Shown one piece after another: positions 25,583-35,152 of a stretch of DNA of 64,000 nucleotides (position 1 is its first letter; every line of letters starts with the position of its first letter). Under the pieces are notes generated by a model, which was not told where the DNA came from, did no database searches, and saw nothing but the letters and a program-made list of their open reading frames with translations. Where the stretch lies: the NCBI RefSeq assembly GCF_900105175.1, contig NZ_LT629771.1, positions 2,542,001 through 2,606,000 of the forward strand, written 5' to 3'. The translations under genes were made by a program, and so were the position numbers. Origin of the DNA: Jiangella sp. DSM 45060. GTDB lineage: Bacteria; Actinomycetota; Actinomycetes; Jiangellales; Jiangellaceae.

Positions 25583-26548
25583 GTGCGGGTGCTGATCGCG
25601 CTGGGCGGCAACGCCATGACGGCGGCGGACGGGAGGGCGCGGCCGGGCGACCAGATCGCCGCGGTCACCGTCGCCATGGAGCCGGTCGCCGACCTCGTCG
25701 CCGCCGGCTACGACGTCGTGCTGACCCACGGCAACGGGCCGCAGGTGGGCAACCTGCTGGTCAAGAACGAGCTGGCGGCGAGCGTCGTGCCGCCGGTGCC
25801 GCTGGACTGGTGCGGCGCGCAGACCCAGGGGACCATCGGGTTCATCGTCATCGACGCGTTGGAGCGGGCGCTGGCCGCGCGCGGCGTGCGCCGCCGGGTG
25901 GCGGCCGTCGTCACGCGGACGCTGGTCGACGCCACCGACCCCGGGTTCGCGCGGCCGACCAAGCCGATCGGCCGGTACCTGCCGCGCCACGAGGCGGCGG
26001 TGCTGATCGACCACGGCGAGACCTGGGAGGATCGCGGCGAGCGCGGCTGGCGGCGGGTCGTCGCCAGCCCGGAGCCGCTGGAGGTGCTGGACGCGCCGGC
26101 CGCGGCCGCGCTGCTGGCCGCGGGGTTCGTCGTCGTGGCCAACGGGGGCGGCGGCATCCCCGTCGTCCGCGAGCCGGACGGCGCGGTGTGCGGCGTCGAG
26201 GCGGTCATCGACAAGGACCTGGGCGCCGCGCTGCTCGGCCGGGCGCTCGGCGCGGAGGCGCTGGTCATCGCCACCGACGTCGACGGCGCCGTGCTCGGCT
26301 TCGGCACCCCTGACCAGCGCCCGGTCGGCACCGTCGACGTCGCCACGCTGCGCGGCTACGCCGCAAAGGGGCACTTCGCGTCCGGGAGCATGGGGCCGAA
26401 GGTCGAGGCGGCCTGCCGATTCGTCGAGCGCGGCGGCAAGCGCGCCGTCATCACCTCGCTGGGCCGCATCGCCGACGCCGTCCGCGACCACGCCGGAACG
26501 ACCGTACTGCCAGCAGACATCACACGAGAGGTGGCCGGGCATGCCTGA
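25583..26548 (+). CDS. arcC: Carbamate kinase
   Basis: The 321-residue protein has the amino-acid-kinase fold motifs of carbamate kinase: [10 protein letters not shown] at the start, [13 protein letters not shown] near residue 48, [10 protein letters not shown] near 130, and [10 protein letters not shown] near 190. Family members convert carbamoyl phosphate and ADP to carbamate and ATP, or the reverse. The usual SP(K/R)P motif reads SPEP here, from memory of the family. The last eight bases overlap the start of a barbiturase-type enzyme, an uncommon partner. No carbamoyltransferase or arginine deiminase lies nearby, so the physiological substrate is open. Confidence 0.9.
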   Translation: MRVLIALGGNAMTAADGRARPGDQIAAVTVAMEPVADLVAAGYDVVLTHGNGPQVGNLLVKNELAASVVPPVPLDWCGAQTQGTIGFIVIDALERALAARGVRRRVAAVVTRTLVDATDPGFARPTKPIGRYLPRHEAAVLIDHGETWEDRGERGWRRVVASPEPLEVLDAPAAAALLAAGFVVVANGGGGIPVVREPDGAVCGVEAVIDKDLGAALLGRALGAEALVIATDVDGAVLGFGTPDQRPVGTVDVATLRGYAAKGHFASGSMGPKVEAACRFVERGGKRAVITSLGRIADAVRDHAGTTVLPADITREVAGHA

Positions 26549-27647
26549 GCCGATCGAGGTCCGCAAAGTGCCGATCACGCACGTCAGCGACGCTTCCGGG
26601 CTCGCCGAGCTGATCGACGCCGGGGTCATGGAGGCCGACCGCGTCATCGCCGTCGTCGGGAAGACCGAGGGCAACGGCGGGGTCAACGACTACACGCGGA
26701 TCATCGCCGACCGCGCCTTCCGCGAGGTGCTGGTCGGCCGCGGCACCCGCACGCCGGAGGAGGTCAAGCAGGTCCCGATCGTGTGGTCCGGCGGCACCGA
26801 CGGCGTGCTCAGCCCGCACGCGACGGTGTTCGCGACGCTGCCGGCGGATTCCGCGCCGGCGACGGACGAGCCGCGGCTGAGCGTGGGGTTCGCGATGAGC
26901 GAGCCGATCCTGCCCGAGGAGATCGGCCGCCGCGGCATGATCGAGAAGGTCGCCGCCGCCGTCCGCGTCGGCATGCAGCGGGCCGGCATCACCGACCCCG
27001 CCGACGTCCACTACGTGCAGACGAAGACGCCGCTGCTGACCATCCACACCATCCGCGACGCGAAGGCCCGCGGCAAGGACGTGTGGACGGAGAACACGCA
27101 CGAGTCGATGGACCTCTCCAACGGCTGCACCGGCCTCGGTGTGGCGGTCGCGCTCGGCGAGATCGCCATGCCCGGCGACGACGCCGTCCTGCACGACCGC
27201 TCGCTGTACTCGTCCGTCGCGTCCTGCTCCTCCGGCGTCGAGCTGGACCAGGCGCAGGTCGTCGTGGTGGGCAACGTGCGCGGGGTGGGCGGGCGGTACC
27301 GCATCGGGCACTCCGTCATGCGCGACGCCATCGACGCCGACGGCATCTGGGACGCCGTCCGCGACGCCGGGCTGAAGCTGCCGGACCGCCCGCACCCCGA
27401 CGACCTCGACAGCCGGCTGGTCAACGTGTTCCTCAAGTGCGAGGTCAGCCAGGACGGCGTGGTGCGCGGGCGCCGCAACGCCATGCTGGACGACTCCGAC
27501 GTGCACTGGCACCGCCAGATCAAGGCCGCCGTCGGCGGTGTCACGGCGTCGGTGACGGGCGACCCCGCCGCGTTCGTCTCGGTCTCCGCCGCCCACCAGG
27601 GCCCGGACGGCGGCGGCCCGGTCGCCGCGATCGTCGACCTCGGGTAG
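26541..27647 (+). CDS. Ring-opening amidohydrolase (barbiturase/cyanuric acid hydrolase family)
   Basis: This 368-residue protein is full length for the AtzD/TrzD/barbiturase family, a three-fold pseudo-symmetric barrel with three Lys-Ser pairs. Candidate pairs seen here are Lys41 ([10 protein letters not shown]) with Ser83 (WSGGTDG), Lys161 (VQTKTPLL) with Ser229 or Ser230 (SCSSGVE), and Lys298 (FLKCEVS) with Ser348 ([14 protein letters not shown]). The family opens barbiturate to ureidomalonate or cyanurate to carboxybiuret; I cannot tell which. The start overlaps carbamate kinase by eight bases, so the two are coupled. A long palindromic element begins two bases after the stop. Confidence 0.9.
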   Translation: MPEPIEVRKVPITHVSDASGLAELIDAGVMEADRVIAVVGKTEGNGGVNDYTRIIADRAFREVLVGRGTRTPEEVKQVPIVWSGGTDGVLSPHATVFATLPADSAPATDEPRLSVGFAMSEPILPEEIGRRGMIEKVAAAVRVGMQRAGITDPADVHYVQTKTPLLTIHTIRDAKARGKDVWTENTHESMDLSNGCTGLGVAVALGEIAMPGDDAVLHDRSLYSSVASCSSGVELDQAQVVVVGNVRGVGGRYRIGHSVMRDAIDADGIWDAVRDAGLKLPDRPHPDDLDSRLVNVFLKCEVSQDGVVRGRRNAMLDDSDVHWHRQIKAAVGGVTASVTGDPAAFVSVSAAHQGPDGGGPVAAIVDLG

Positions 27648-27648
27648 C

Positions 27649-27813
27649 CAGGGTGTGGCTCCCGGGTCCGTGGCCTACTGCGCGACGCCCAGGCGGCGCC
27701 TCGCTGCGTTCTCGTCAGTCGTCATAGAACCCCGCTATGACTCCTTCCTCGGCCTTGCGAGGCATCCACCTGGACGCCGCTCGCTACGGCCGAGACCCGG
27801 GAGCCACACCCTG
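27649..27813. repeat. 165-base imperfect palindromic element, MITE- or structured-RNA-like
   Basis: The ends are perfect 20-base inverted repeats: CAGGGTGTGGCTCCCGGGTC at 27649-27668 and its complement at 27794-27813. Inside are further paired blocks: GCCTCGC (27698-27704) with GCGAGGC (27757-27763), and an apex GTCATAG (27721-27727) with CTATGAC (27735-27741) around a seven-base loop. GTCCAGG-like and CCAGG-like blocks also pair with a few mismatches. The whole piece can fold as one long hairpin on either strand. It lies between the barbiturase-type stop and the fmt promoter. It carries no convincing gene. Confidence 0.75.
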
Positions 27814-27817
27814 CCGG

Positions 27818-27823
27818 TAGGCT
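27818..27823 (+). promoter_or_regulatory. -10 element, leaderless fmt message
   Basis: TAGGCT lies eight bases before the fmt ATG, directly after the palindromic element. There is no ribosome binding site. Confidence 0.5.
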
Positions 27824-27831
27824 CGGCGACC

Positions 27832-28761
27832 ATGCGTGTGCTGTTCGCCGGAACCCCCGAGGTCGCCGTCCCGTCGCTGCGGGCGGTGCTGGGGTCGCGG
27901 CACGAGGTCGTGGCCGTGCTGACCCGGCCCGACGCGCCGGCGGGGCGGGGTCGGCGGCTGACGCCGTCGCCGGTGGCGGAGGTGGCCGCGGAGGCCGGCG
28001 TCGAGGTGCTGAAGCCGGTGAGGCCGCGCGACCCCGAGTTCCTCGACCGGCTGGGCGAGCTGGCGCCCGACTGCGCGCCGATCGTCGCGTACGGCGGGCT
28101 CATCCCGCCCGCGGCGCTGGAGGTGCCCAAGCACGGCTGGGTGAACCTGCACTTCTCGCTGCTGCCGGCGTGGCGGGGCGCGGCGCCGGTGCAGCACGCG
28201 GTGCTGGCCGGCGACGACATCACCGGCGCGTGCACGTTCCAGCTCGAGGAGGGCCTCGACACCGGCCCGGTGTATGGGCTGGTCACCGAGGAGATCCGGC
28301 CGACGGACACCAGCGGCGACCTGCTGCACCGGCTCTCGTTGTCCGGCGCCGACCTGCTGGCGCGCACGCTCGACGGCATCGAGGACGGCTCGCTGCGCCC
28401 GCAGCCGCAGCCGTCCGACGGGGTGTCGCTGGCGCCGAAGCTCACCGTCGACGACGCGCGGGTCGACTGGACGACACCGGCCCTGCGGGTCGACCGCGTG
28501 GTGCGCGGCTGCACCCCGGCGCCCGGCGCGTGGACGACGTTCCGGGGCGAGCGGCTGAAGCTGCGCCCCGTCCAGCTCGAGCGCGGCCGCGACGGCCTGG
28601 CGCCAGGCGAGGTCGTGGTCGAGAAGTCCGGCGTGCGCGTCGGCACCGGCAGCCACGCCGTGGTGCTGGGTGAGGTGCAGCCGCAGGGCAAGAAGGCGAT
28701 GCCGGCGGCCGACTGGGCCCGCGGCGTCCGCCCTGAGCCGGGGGAGCGGCTCGGCGCGTGA
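27832..28761 (+). CDS. fmt: Methionyl-tRNA formyltransferase
   Basis: The 309-residue enzyme formylates initiator methionyl-tRNA with 10-formyltetrahydrofolate. Active-site residues are present: Asn105 and His107 in [17 protein letters not shown], and Asp143 in GLDTGPVY. The C-terminal tRNA-binding domain runs from about residue 205 ([14 protein letters not shown] onward). The length is normal. rsmB begins inside its stop codon (GTGA), a common actinobacterial arrangement. Confidence 0.97.
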   Translation: MRVLFAGTPEVAVPSLRAVLGSRHEVVAVLTRPDAPAGRGRRLTPSPVAEVAAEAGVEVLKPVRPRDPEFLDRLGELAPDCAPIVAYGGLIPPAALEVPKHGWVNLHFSLLPAWRGAAPVQHAVLAGDDITGACTFQLEEGLDTGPVYGLVTEEIRPTDTSGDLLHRLSLSGADLLARTLDGIEDGSLRPQPQPSDGVSLAPKLTVDDARVDWTTPALRVDRVVRGCTPAPGAWTTFRGERLKLRPVQLERGRDGLAPGEVVVEKSGVRVGTGSHAVVLGEVQPQGKKAMPAADWARGVRPEPGERLGA

Positions 28762-30107
28762 AGGGCGACTCTCCCCGCGAGGCCGCGTTCGAGGTCCTGC
28801 GCGCCGTCGCCGCCGACGACGCCTACGCGAACCTCGCCATGCCCGCGGCGCTGCGCCGGCACGAGCTGCGCGGCCGCGACGCCGCGCTGGCGACGGAGCT
28901 GGGATACGGCGCGCTGCGCGGCCGGGGCAGCTACGACGCCGTCATCGCGGCCTGCGTGACGCGGCCGATCGAGGACCTCGACCCGCCGCTGCTCGACGCG
29001 CTGCGGCTCGGCGCCCACCAGCTGCTGGCCACCCGGGTCCCGCCGCACGCGGCGGTGTCGACCACGGTGAACCTGGTCCGGCGGCACGTCAACGAGGGCG
29101 CGGCGCGCCTGGCCAACGCGGTGCTGCGGCGCATCGGCGAGCGCGACCTCGACGGCTGGGCGGCCGAGCTGGCCCCGGCGCGCGACGCCGACCTCACCGG
29201 CTACCTGGCCTTCCGGCACGCCCACCCGGTGTGGATCGTCCGGGCCCTGCACGACGCCCTGGGCGGCGACGACGCGGAGCTGGAGGCGGCGCTGCGGGCC
29301 GACAACGAGCCGGCCGGCGTGACGCTGGCGGCGCGGCCCGGGCGCGGCACCGTCGAGGAACTGGTCGAGGCCGGCGCGCGGCCCACCCGCTGGTCGCCCT
29401 ACGGCGCCGTCGTCGAGTCCGGGTCGCCGGCCCGGCTGGCCGCCGTCCGCGAGGGCCGCGCCGGTGTGCAGGACGAGGGCAGCCAGCTGGTCGCGCTCGC
29501 GCTGGCCGCCGCGCCCGTCGAGCCGCCGGACGAGCGCTGGCTGGACCTGTGCGCGGGGCCCGGCGGGAAGGCCGCCCTGCTGGCCGGGCTGCTGACGCGG
29601 ACCGGTGGCCGGCTGCTCGCCGTCGAGCAGCACGAGCACCGCGCCCGGCTGGTCGCGCAGGCGCTGGCCGGCGACCTCGGCGAGCACGAGGTGCTGGTCG
29701 CCGACGCCACCCAGCCGAACTGGCCCGAGGCCGACTTCGACCGCGTCCTGCTCGACGCGCCGTGCACCGGGCTGGGCGCGCTGCGGCGCCGGCCCGAGGC
29801 GCGCTGGCGGCGCCGTCCCGCCGACGTCGCCGGGCTGCGCCGGCTGCAGGCGGCCCTGCTGCGATCGGCGCTGTGGTCGGTGCGCCCCGGCGGGCTGGTC
29901 GCGTACGTCACCTGCTCGCCGCACCTGGCCGAGACGGTCACGGTGGTCGACGACGTCGTGGCCGGCCGGTCCGACGTCGAGCGGGTCGACGCGCGGCCCT
30001 ACCTCCCCGGCGTCCCCGATCTCGGCGACGGCCCCGATGTCCAGCTGTGGCCGCACCGGCACGGCACCGACGCGATGTACCTGGCGCTGCTGCGCCGGAC
30101 GGAGTGA
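28758..30107 (+). CDS. rsmB: 16S rRNA m5C967 methyltransferase
   Basis: The 449-residue protein has an N-terminal NusB-like domain (about 1-135: [17 protein letters not shown] and [17 protein letters not shown]) and a C-terminal SAM-dependent Rossmann domain with [15 protein letters not shown]. The two RNA m5C methyltransferase cysteines are present: Cys336 in DAPCTGLG and Cys386 in VTCSPH. The GTG start overlaps the fmt stop. It modifies 16S rRNA in the cytosol. Confidence 0.95.
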   Translation: MKGDSPREAAFEVLRAVAADDAYANLAMPAALRRHELRGRDAALATELGYGALRGRGSYDAVIAACVTRPIEDLDPPLLDALRLGAHQLLATRVPPHAAVSTTVNLVRRHVNEGAARLANAVLRRIGERDLDGWAAELAPARDADLTGYLAFRHAHPVWIVRALHDALGGDDAELEAALRADNEPAGVTLAARPGRGTVEELVEAGARPTRWSPYGAVVESGSPARLAAVREGRAGVQDEGSQLVALALAAAPVEPPDERWLDLCAGPGGKAALLAGLLTRTGGRLLAVEQHEHRARLVAQALAGDLGEHEVLVADATQPNWPEADFDRVLLDAPCTGLGALRRRPEARWRRRPADVAGLRRLQAALLRSALWSVRPGGLVAYVTCSPHLAETVTVVDDVVAGRSDVERVDARPYLPGVPDLGDGPDVQLWPHRHGTDAMYLALLRRTE

Positions 30108-30108
30108 C

Positions 30109-30642
30109 ATGACCTACCGCTACGACCTCGCCGGCGACGACGACGCGGCGGCCATCGCGGCCGTGCACACGCTGAGCTGGCGCTCGGCCTACCGCGGGCA
30201 CGTGCCCGACGCGTTCCTCGACGGTGACCTCGCCGGCGGCCACCTCGCCGGCTGGACGCAGCGCTTCGCCGACCGCACCGGCACCCTGACGGTGGTCGCG
30301 CGCGATGCCGGCGGCGACGTCGTCGGGTTCGCGCACACCATGCTCGACCACGACCCCGAGCTCGGCAGCCTCGTCGACAACCTGCACGTCCGGCCGGACC
30401 TCAAGCGCCACGGCATCGGGCGGCGCCTGCTGGCCGAGACCGCCGCCCGGCTCCAGGACGCAGGCGCGCCGGACCGGCTGTACCTGGACGTCATCGAGGC
30501 GAACGAGCCGGCCCGGAACTTCTACGTCGCCGTGGGCGGCAAGGAGGCCGGCCGCGGCACCGAGAGCTTCGGCGAGCACGAGGTGCCGGTCCTGGTGTTC
30601 GCCTGGACGTCGCTGGACGCGCTCGCGGAGCCGGCCCGGTGA
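30109..30642 (+). CDS. GNAT-family N-acetyltransferase
   Basis: The 177-residue protein has the GNAT acetyl-CoA pyrophosphate loop VRPDLKRHGIGRRLLAE near residues 92-108 and ends with the typical NEPARNFYVAVGG strand. It starts one base after the rsmB stop and its own stop overlaps the next gene (GTGA). Acceptor substrate unknown. Confidence 0.88.
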   Translation: MTYRYDLAGDDDAAAIAAVHTLSWRSAYRGHVPDAFLDGDLAGGHLAGWTQRFADRTGTLTVVARDAGGDVVGFAHTMLDHDPELGSLVDNLHVRPDLKRHGIGRRLLAETAARLQDAGAPDRLYLDVIEANEPARNFYVAVGGKEAGRGTESFGEHEVPVLVFAWTSLDALAEPAR

Positions 30643-31289
30643 CCGCGCCGCGCGACGAGCCGCTGCGCTGGCCGGTCACGGCGTCGGCGCACCGGTTCGA
30701 GGGCCGGGTCATCGCGGTGCGCAGCGACACCGTCCGCTCGCCGGTCGACGGCAGCGAGTTCGTCCGCGACGTCGTCGTGCACCCGGGCGCGGTCGCCGTC
30801 GTCGCCGTCGACGAGGACGGCCGCGTGCTGGTCGTCCGGCAGTACCGGCACCCCGTCGGGCTGCGGCCGGTGGAGCTGCCGGCCGGGCTGCGCGACGTCG
30901 ACGGTGAGCCGCCGCACGAGGCCGCCGCCCGCGAGCTGTACGAGGAGGGGCACGTCCGGGCCGCCGACTGGCGGGTGCTGATCGACCTGCTCACCTCGCC
31001 CGGCATGACGGACGAGGCGATCCGGGTGTTCCTCGCCCGCGACGTCGAGGCGCTGCCCGACGGCGACCGGTTCGACGGCGTCGCCGAGGAGGCCGACCTC
31101 GGTGTCGCGTGGGTGCCACTGGACGAGCTCGTGGCGGCCGCGCTGGCCGGTGACGTGCAGAACGCGACGCTGGTCGCGGGCGTGCTGGCCGCGAAGGCCG
31201 CGCGCGACGGCGCCGGCTACGACGCGCTGCGCGAGGTCGGCGCGCCCTGGCCCTCGGGTGACAAGGACGGGGACAGCTCCGCCGGGTAG
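30639..31289 (+). CDS. NUDIX hydrolase, ADP-ribose pyrophosphatase type
   Basis: This 216-residue enzyme resembles ADP-ribose pyrophosphatases: VVRQYRHPVGLRPVELPAGL followed by the NUDIX helix HEAAARELYEEG. The box reads EEGHV where the consensus has EExG plus a hydrophobic residue, so the last glycine is replaced by His. It begins with GTG inside the GNAT stop. In related actinobacteria a NUDIX gene of this type lies just upstream of the ald-xerD-scp block, as here. Its last 73 bases overlap the convergent membrane-protein gene. Confidence 0.88.
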   Translation: MTAPRDEPLRWPVTASAHRFEGRVIAVRSDTVRSPVDGSEFVRDVVVHPGAVAVVAVDEDGRVLVVRQYRHPVGLRPVELPAGLRDVDGEPPHEAAARELYEEGHVRAADWRVLIDLLTSPGMTDEAIRVFLARDVEALPDGDRFDGVAEEADLGVAWVPLDELVAAALAGDVQNATLVAGVLAAKAARDGAGYDALREVGAPWPSGDKDGDSSAG

Positions 31290-31873
31290 TCCAGCCCGAG
31301 CCGGTCCAGCTCGGCCCGCGCCAGCGCCTGGACGGCGGCGGTGTCACCCGCGCGCCACCCGGCCACCAGCCCGCCGCCGATGCGCGGCAGCCGCACCGTC
31401 GCCAGCGCCCGCGCCGACAGCAGGTCGTCGCGGTCGGGGAAGGCCAGGACGGCCCGGGCGTCGGACGCGGCGCGGTACCAGAGCACCCGCGGGCGCACCC
31501 ACACGTACGCCGCCGCGGCCAGCGCCAGCACGATCACCACCAGCCCGATCACGTCGCCGGCCCGTTCGATCGAGGCCGCCGTGCTGGCGCCGGACGCGCT
31601 CATCCGGCCCGCGGCGTCGGCCGCCCGCCGCAGCGACTCGGACAGCGCGTCTCCGGCCAGCGGGACCCGGGCGATGGAGTCGGCGGTGTCGGCCAGCGCG
31701 TCGGCCAGCGCCCCGGCGGTGGTCTCGAGGAACGTGGCCGGGCGGGTCCGGGACCGGATCGAGTGCCGGACGGCCAGCCCGGCGGCGATCATCCCGGCAC
31801 ACCACAACGGGCCGAGCACGTCGGCGAGGAGCTGTCGTCTCCGCCGCTGCGGGCGGTCGGCGTAGAAGCGCAT
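31217..31873 (-). CDS. Membrane protein of unknown function
   Basis: The 218-residue protein has a hydrophobic helix near residues 20-35, a long amphipathic Ala-rich stretch (about 45-105) that may form helices outside the membrane, a second helix (VIGLVVIVLALAAAAYVWV) and a cytosolic tail. I do not recognise a family. No ribosome binding site is evident before the ATG at 31873. The 73-base 3-prime overlap with the NUDIX gene is unusually long for this window. Confidence 0.72.
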   Translation of the reverse strand: MRFYADRPQRRRRQLLADVLGPLWCAGMIAAGLAVRHSIRSRTRPATFLETTAGALADALADTADSIARVPLAGDALSESLRRAADAAGRMSASGASTAASIERAGDVIGLVVIVLALAAAAYVWVRPRVLWYRAASDARAVLAFPDRDDLLSARALATVRLPRIGGGLVAGWRAGDTAAVQALARAELDRLGLDYPAELSPSLSPEGQGAPTSRSAS

Positions 31874-32040
31874 GGGAGAGGTCTACCGCAGCGGCGGAAG
31901 GACGGGGCCCGAGCCCGGAAATCCTCGCGCCAGGCGCAGGCCCGAGCGAAAATGTGGGGGTGTTCACTTGTCATGACGTGACGGGGACGGCGGCGGGAAC
32001 GTCGATCTAGACTCGCCCCCGCGGTCCACACGGGGCGGCG

Positions 32041-32060
32041 TCCCGACAGCGTCGTCGGGA
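32041..32060 (+). promoter_or_regulatory. Leader hairpin before ald
   Basis: TCCCGAC at 32041-32047 pairs with GTCGGGA at 32054-32060 around a six-base loop, in the leader of ald. A candidate -10 element, TAGACT, lies upstream at 32008-32013. The 207-base gap 31874-32080 otherwise holds only a small GTCATGAC palindrome near 31971. Confidence 0.4.
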
Positions 32061-32080
32061 GTACGAGAGGGTGGAGCCCA

Positions 32081-33196
32081 GTGCTGGTCGGCATCCCAAC
32101 CGAGGTCAAGAACAACGAGTACCGGGTGGCCATCACGCCGGCCGGCGTGCACGAGTTCGTCCGCAACGGCCACGACGTGCTGGTGCAGGCCGGCGCCGGG
32201 CTCGGCTCGTCGGTCCGCGACGAGGAGTACGTCGCGGCCGGTGCCCGCATCGCGCCCGACGCCGACGCGGTCTGGGCGGCGGCCGACCTGGTGCTGAAGG
32301 TCAAGGAGCCGGTCGCGGACGAGTACCACCGCATGCGCCGCGACCAGGTGCTGTTCACCTACCTGCACCTCGCGGCGTCGCTGGAGTGCACGCAGGCGCT
32401 GCTCGACTCCGGCATCACGGCGGTCGCCTACGAGACGGTCGAGACGGCCGACGGGCACCTGCCGCTGCTGGCGCCGATGAGCGAGGTCGCCGGCCGCATG
32501 GCGACGCAGGTCGGCGCGCACGTGCTGGAGCGGGCGCAAGGCGGGCGCGGGGTGCTGATCGGCGGCGTGCCGGGGGTGAAGTCGGCGAAGGTGGTCGTCA
32601 TCGGCGCCGGCATGGCCGGCATGAACGCCGCCGTCATCGCCATGGGCATGCAGGCCGACGTCTGGGTGCTCGACAAGAACGTCGCCCGGCTGCGCGACGT
32701 CGAGGAGCTCTACGGCGGCAAGGCGCAGACCATCGCGTCGAACCTGTACGAGATCGAGACCGCGGTCGTCGACGCCGACCTCGTCATCGGCGCCGTGCTG
32801 GTGCCGGGCGCGAAGGCGCCGACGCTGGTCTCCGACGACCTGGTGTCGCGCATGCGGCCCGGCAGCGTGCTCGTCGACATCGCCATCGACCAGGGCGGCT
32901 GCTTCGAGAGCTCGCGGCCCACCACACACGACGACCCGACCTTCCGGGTGCACGAGTCGATCTTCTACTGTGTCGCGAACATGCCCGGCGCGGTGCCGCA
33001 CACCTCGACGTACGCGCTGACGAACGTCACGCTGCCGTACGCCGTCGAACTGGCCAACCGGGGCTGGCGCGACGCCGCGCGAGCCGACGCGGTGCTGGCG
33101 AAGGGCGTGAACGTGCACGACGGCGCTATCGTCTACGAGCCGGTCGCCGAGGCGCACGGCCTGCCGTCCGTCCCGCTGGAGAAGGTCCTGCACTAG
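32081..33196 (+). CDS. ald: Alanine dehydrogenase
   Basis: The 371-residue enzyme interconverts L-alanine and pyruvate with NAD. Substrate and catalytic residues occur at the positions known for the family: Arg15, Lys75, His96 and Asp270. The NAD-binding Rossmann motif [17 protein letters not shown] is near residue 170. The GTG start at 32081 has a GGAG site in GAGAGGGTGGAGCCCA. It is the first gene of the core block that continues with xerD and parA-scpAB. Confidence 0.97.
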   Translation: MLVGIPTEVKNNEYRVAITPAGVHEFVRNGHDVLVQAGAGLGSSVRDEEYVAAGARIAPDADAVWAAADLVLKVKEPVADEYHRMRRDQVLFTYLHLAASLECTQALLDSGITAVAYETVETADGHLPLLAPMSEVAGRMATQVGAHVLERAQGGRGVLIGGVPGVKSAKVVVIGAGMAGMNAAVIAMGMQADVWVLDKNVARLRDVEELYGGKAQTIASNLYEIETAVVDADLVIGAVLVPGAKAPTLVSDDLVSRMRPGSVLVDIAIDQGGCFESSRPTTHDDPTFRVHESIFYCVANMPGAVPHTSTYALTNVTLPYAVELANRGWRDAARADAVLAKGVNVHDGAIVYEPVAEAHGLPSVPLEKVLH

Positions 33197-33227
33197 GCCG
33201 CCTCCGGTACCCGAGGAGCCGCCACCG

Positions 33228-34208
33228 ATGGACACCGCCGAGTCCGCGCTGGAACGCGCCGTCCGCGGCTACCTCGACCACCTCGCCGTCGAGCGCGGGC
33301 TGGCTGCCAACACACTCGCCTCCTACCGCCGCGACCTGCGGCGTTACACCGAGTTTCTGCGCGACCGCGGCCGCGACGCGCCGGAGAAGGTCGAGGAGGA
33401 GGACGTCACCGCGTTCCTGCGCAGCCTGCGCGAGGGCTCGGAGTCCCGGGTCGCGCTGAGTGCGACCTCGGCGGCGCGCACCGTCGTCGCCGTCCGCGGG
33501 CTGCACCGGTTCCTGCACCGTGAAGGGCTGTCCGACGGTGACCCGGCCGGCGGCGTCCGCCCGCCGACGCCGCCGCGGCGGCTGCCCAAGGCGATCCCGC
33601 TGGCCCAGGTCGAACGGCTGCTGGAGGCGGCCTCGGCCGGCGAGGGGCCGCGGGTGCTGCGCGACCGCGCGCTGCTCGAGGTGCTCTACGGCTGCGGCGC
33701 GCGCATCTCCGAGGCGGTCGGCCTCGACCGCGACGACCTCGACGCGGAGTCCGGCACGGTGCTGCTGCGCGGCAAGGGCGGCAAGGACCGCGTCGTCCCG
33801 CTGGGCAGCTACGCCTGGGAGGCCGTCGACGCCTACCTGGTGCGGGCCCGCCCGGCGCTGGTCGGGACCGGGCGGGGGACACCGGCGCTGTTCCTCAACG
33901 CCCGCGGCGGGCGGCTGTCGCGCCAGAGCGCGTGGACGGTGCTGCGCACGGCGGCCGCGCGGGCCGGGCTGTCCACCACGGTCACCCCGCACACCTTGCG
34001 GCACTCGTTCGCGACGCACCTGCTGGAGGGCGGCGCGGACGTCAGGGTGGTGCAGGAACTGCTCGGGCACGCCTCGGTCACGACCACCCAGGTGTACACG
34101 CTGGTGACCGTCGACCAGTTGCGTGAGGTCTATGTGGCCGCCCACCCGCGCGCCCGCAGCTCGGTCGCGCCCGCGCGAGGTAGGCTCCCGTCCCAGGACG
34201 AAGCGTAG
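33228..34208 (+). CDS. xerD: Tyrosine recombinase XerD
   Basis: The 326-residue recombinase has a SAM-like core-binding domain ([20 protein letters not shown]) and a catalytic domain with all expected residues: Arg159 (GARISEA), Lys183 (RGKGGKDR), His255 and Arg258 ([12 protein letters not shown]), His281 (LGHAS) and nucleophile Tyr290. It resolves chromosome dimers at dif together with XerC. The position next to parA-scpAB is conserved in actinobacteria, which supports XerD over a phage integrase. The C-terminal tail after Tyr290 is longer than minimal. Confidence 0.93.
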   Translation: MDTAESALERAVRGYLDHLAVERGLAANTLASYRRDLRRYTEFLRDRGRDAPEKVEEEDVTAFLRSLREGSESRVALSATSAARTVVAVRGLHRFLHREGLSDGDPAGGVRPPTPPRRLPKAIPLAQVERLLEAASAGEGPRVLRDRALLEVLYGCGARISEAVGLDRDDLDAESGTVLLRGKGGKDRVVPLGSYAWEAVDAYLVRARPALVGTGRGTPALFLNARGGRLSRQSAWTVLRTAAARAGLSTTVTPHTLRHSFATHLLEGGADVRVVQELLGHASVTTTQVYTLVTVDQLREVYVAAHPRARSSVAPARGRLPSQDEA

Positions 34209-34246
34209 AAGGCCACTCAAACGACCATCGAGGAGCTCTGAACGAC

Positions 34247-35152
34247 GTGGCACCCTCGAAGCCGGACGCCGCGGGCGTGCTGCCGTTCGACACCGAGCCT
34301 GAGCTCGATCTCGGACCCACGCGCCGTCCCCCGGTCGACTTCCCGAAGCCCAAGCGGCTGGACCACCACGGCCCGGCGCGCATCGTCGCCATGTGCAACC
34401 AGAAGGGCGGCGTCGGCAAGACCACCACCACCATCAACCTGGGCGCCGCGCTGGCCGACTACGGCCGCCGGGTGCTGCTGGTCGACTTCGACCCCCAGGG
34501 CGCGCTGTCGGTCGGTCTCGGCCTCGACGCGCACGACCTCGAGCTGTCGATCTACAACGTCCTGATGGACCCGTCGCTGCGGGCCGCCGACATCGTGCAG
34601 AAGACGCCGATCGACGGCATGGACCTCCTGCCCGCCAACATCGACCTCTCCGCGGCCGAGATCCAGCTGGTTACCGAGGTCGGCCGCGAGCAGGCGCTCG
34701 GCCGCATCCTCAAGCCGCTGGCCGGCGAGTATGACCTCATGCTGATCGACTGCCAGCCGTCGCTCGGGCTGCTGACGGTCAACGCGCTCACCGCCGCCGA
34801 CGGCGTCGTGGTGCCGCTCGAGTGCGAGTACTTCGCGCTGCGCGGGGTGGCGCTGCTGCAGGAGACGATCGAGAAGGTGCGCGACCGCCTCAACCCCGAC
34901 CTGGAGATCGAGGGCCTGCTGGCCACCATGTACGACTCCCGCACGGTGCACGGCCGTGAGGTGCTGTCGCGGCTGGTCGAGGCGTTCGGCGACAAGGTCT
35001 TCCACACCGTCATCGGCCGCACCGTCCGGTTTCCCGAGACCACCGTCGCCGGGCTGCCCATCACCAGCTTCGCACCGTCCTCGCGCGGCGCCTCGGCCTA
35101 CCGTCAGCTGGCCCGCGAGGTCCTGGCCCGCTGGGAGCCGGCCCGCCCGTGA
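34247..35152 (+). CDS. ParA/Soj-family ATPase
   Basis: The 301-residue ATPase has a disordered proline-rich N-terminus of about 42 residues, the deviant Walker A motif NQKGGVGKTTTTINLG (Lys58), and the ParA switch regions (VDFDPQGALS and LIDCQPSLGLLTVNAL). It is not linked to parB here; it is the homologue that accompanies scpA-scpB in actinobacteria and probably acts in chromosome organisation. The GTG start follows an AGGAG site. scpA starts inside its stop codon. Confidence 0.93.
   Translation: MAPSKPDAAGVLPFDTEPELDLGPTRRPPVDFPKPKRLDHHGPARIVAMCNQKGGVGKTTTTINLGAALADYGRRVLLVDFDPQGALSVGLGLDAHDLELSIYNVLMDPSLRAADIVQKTPIDGMDLLPANIDLSAAEIQLVTEVGREQALGRILKPLAGEYDLMLIDCQPSLGLLTVNALTAADGVVVPLECEYFALRGVALLQETIEKVRDRLNPDLEIEGLLATMYDSRTVHGREVLSRLVEAFGDKVFHTVIGRTVRFPETTVAGLPITSFAPSSRGASAYRQLAREVLARWEPARP

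Noticed and set aside
31874..32080. Riboswitch upstream of ald
   Set aside because: Only two short hairpins are visible, without the conserved core of any glycine or other class I can recognise.
33228..34208. Phage or integrative-element integrase
   Set aside because: The gene lies in the conserved ald-xerD-parA-scp block with no attachment site, tRNA or phage genes nearby.
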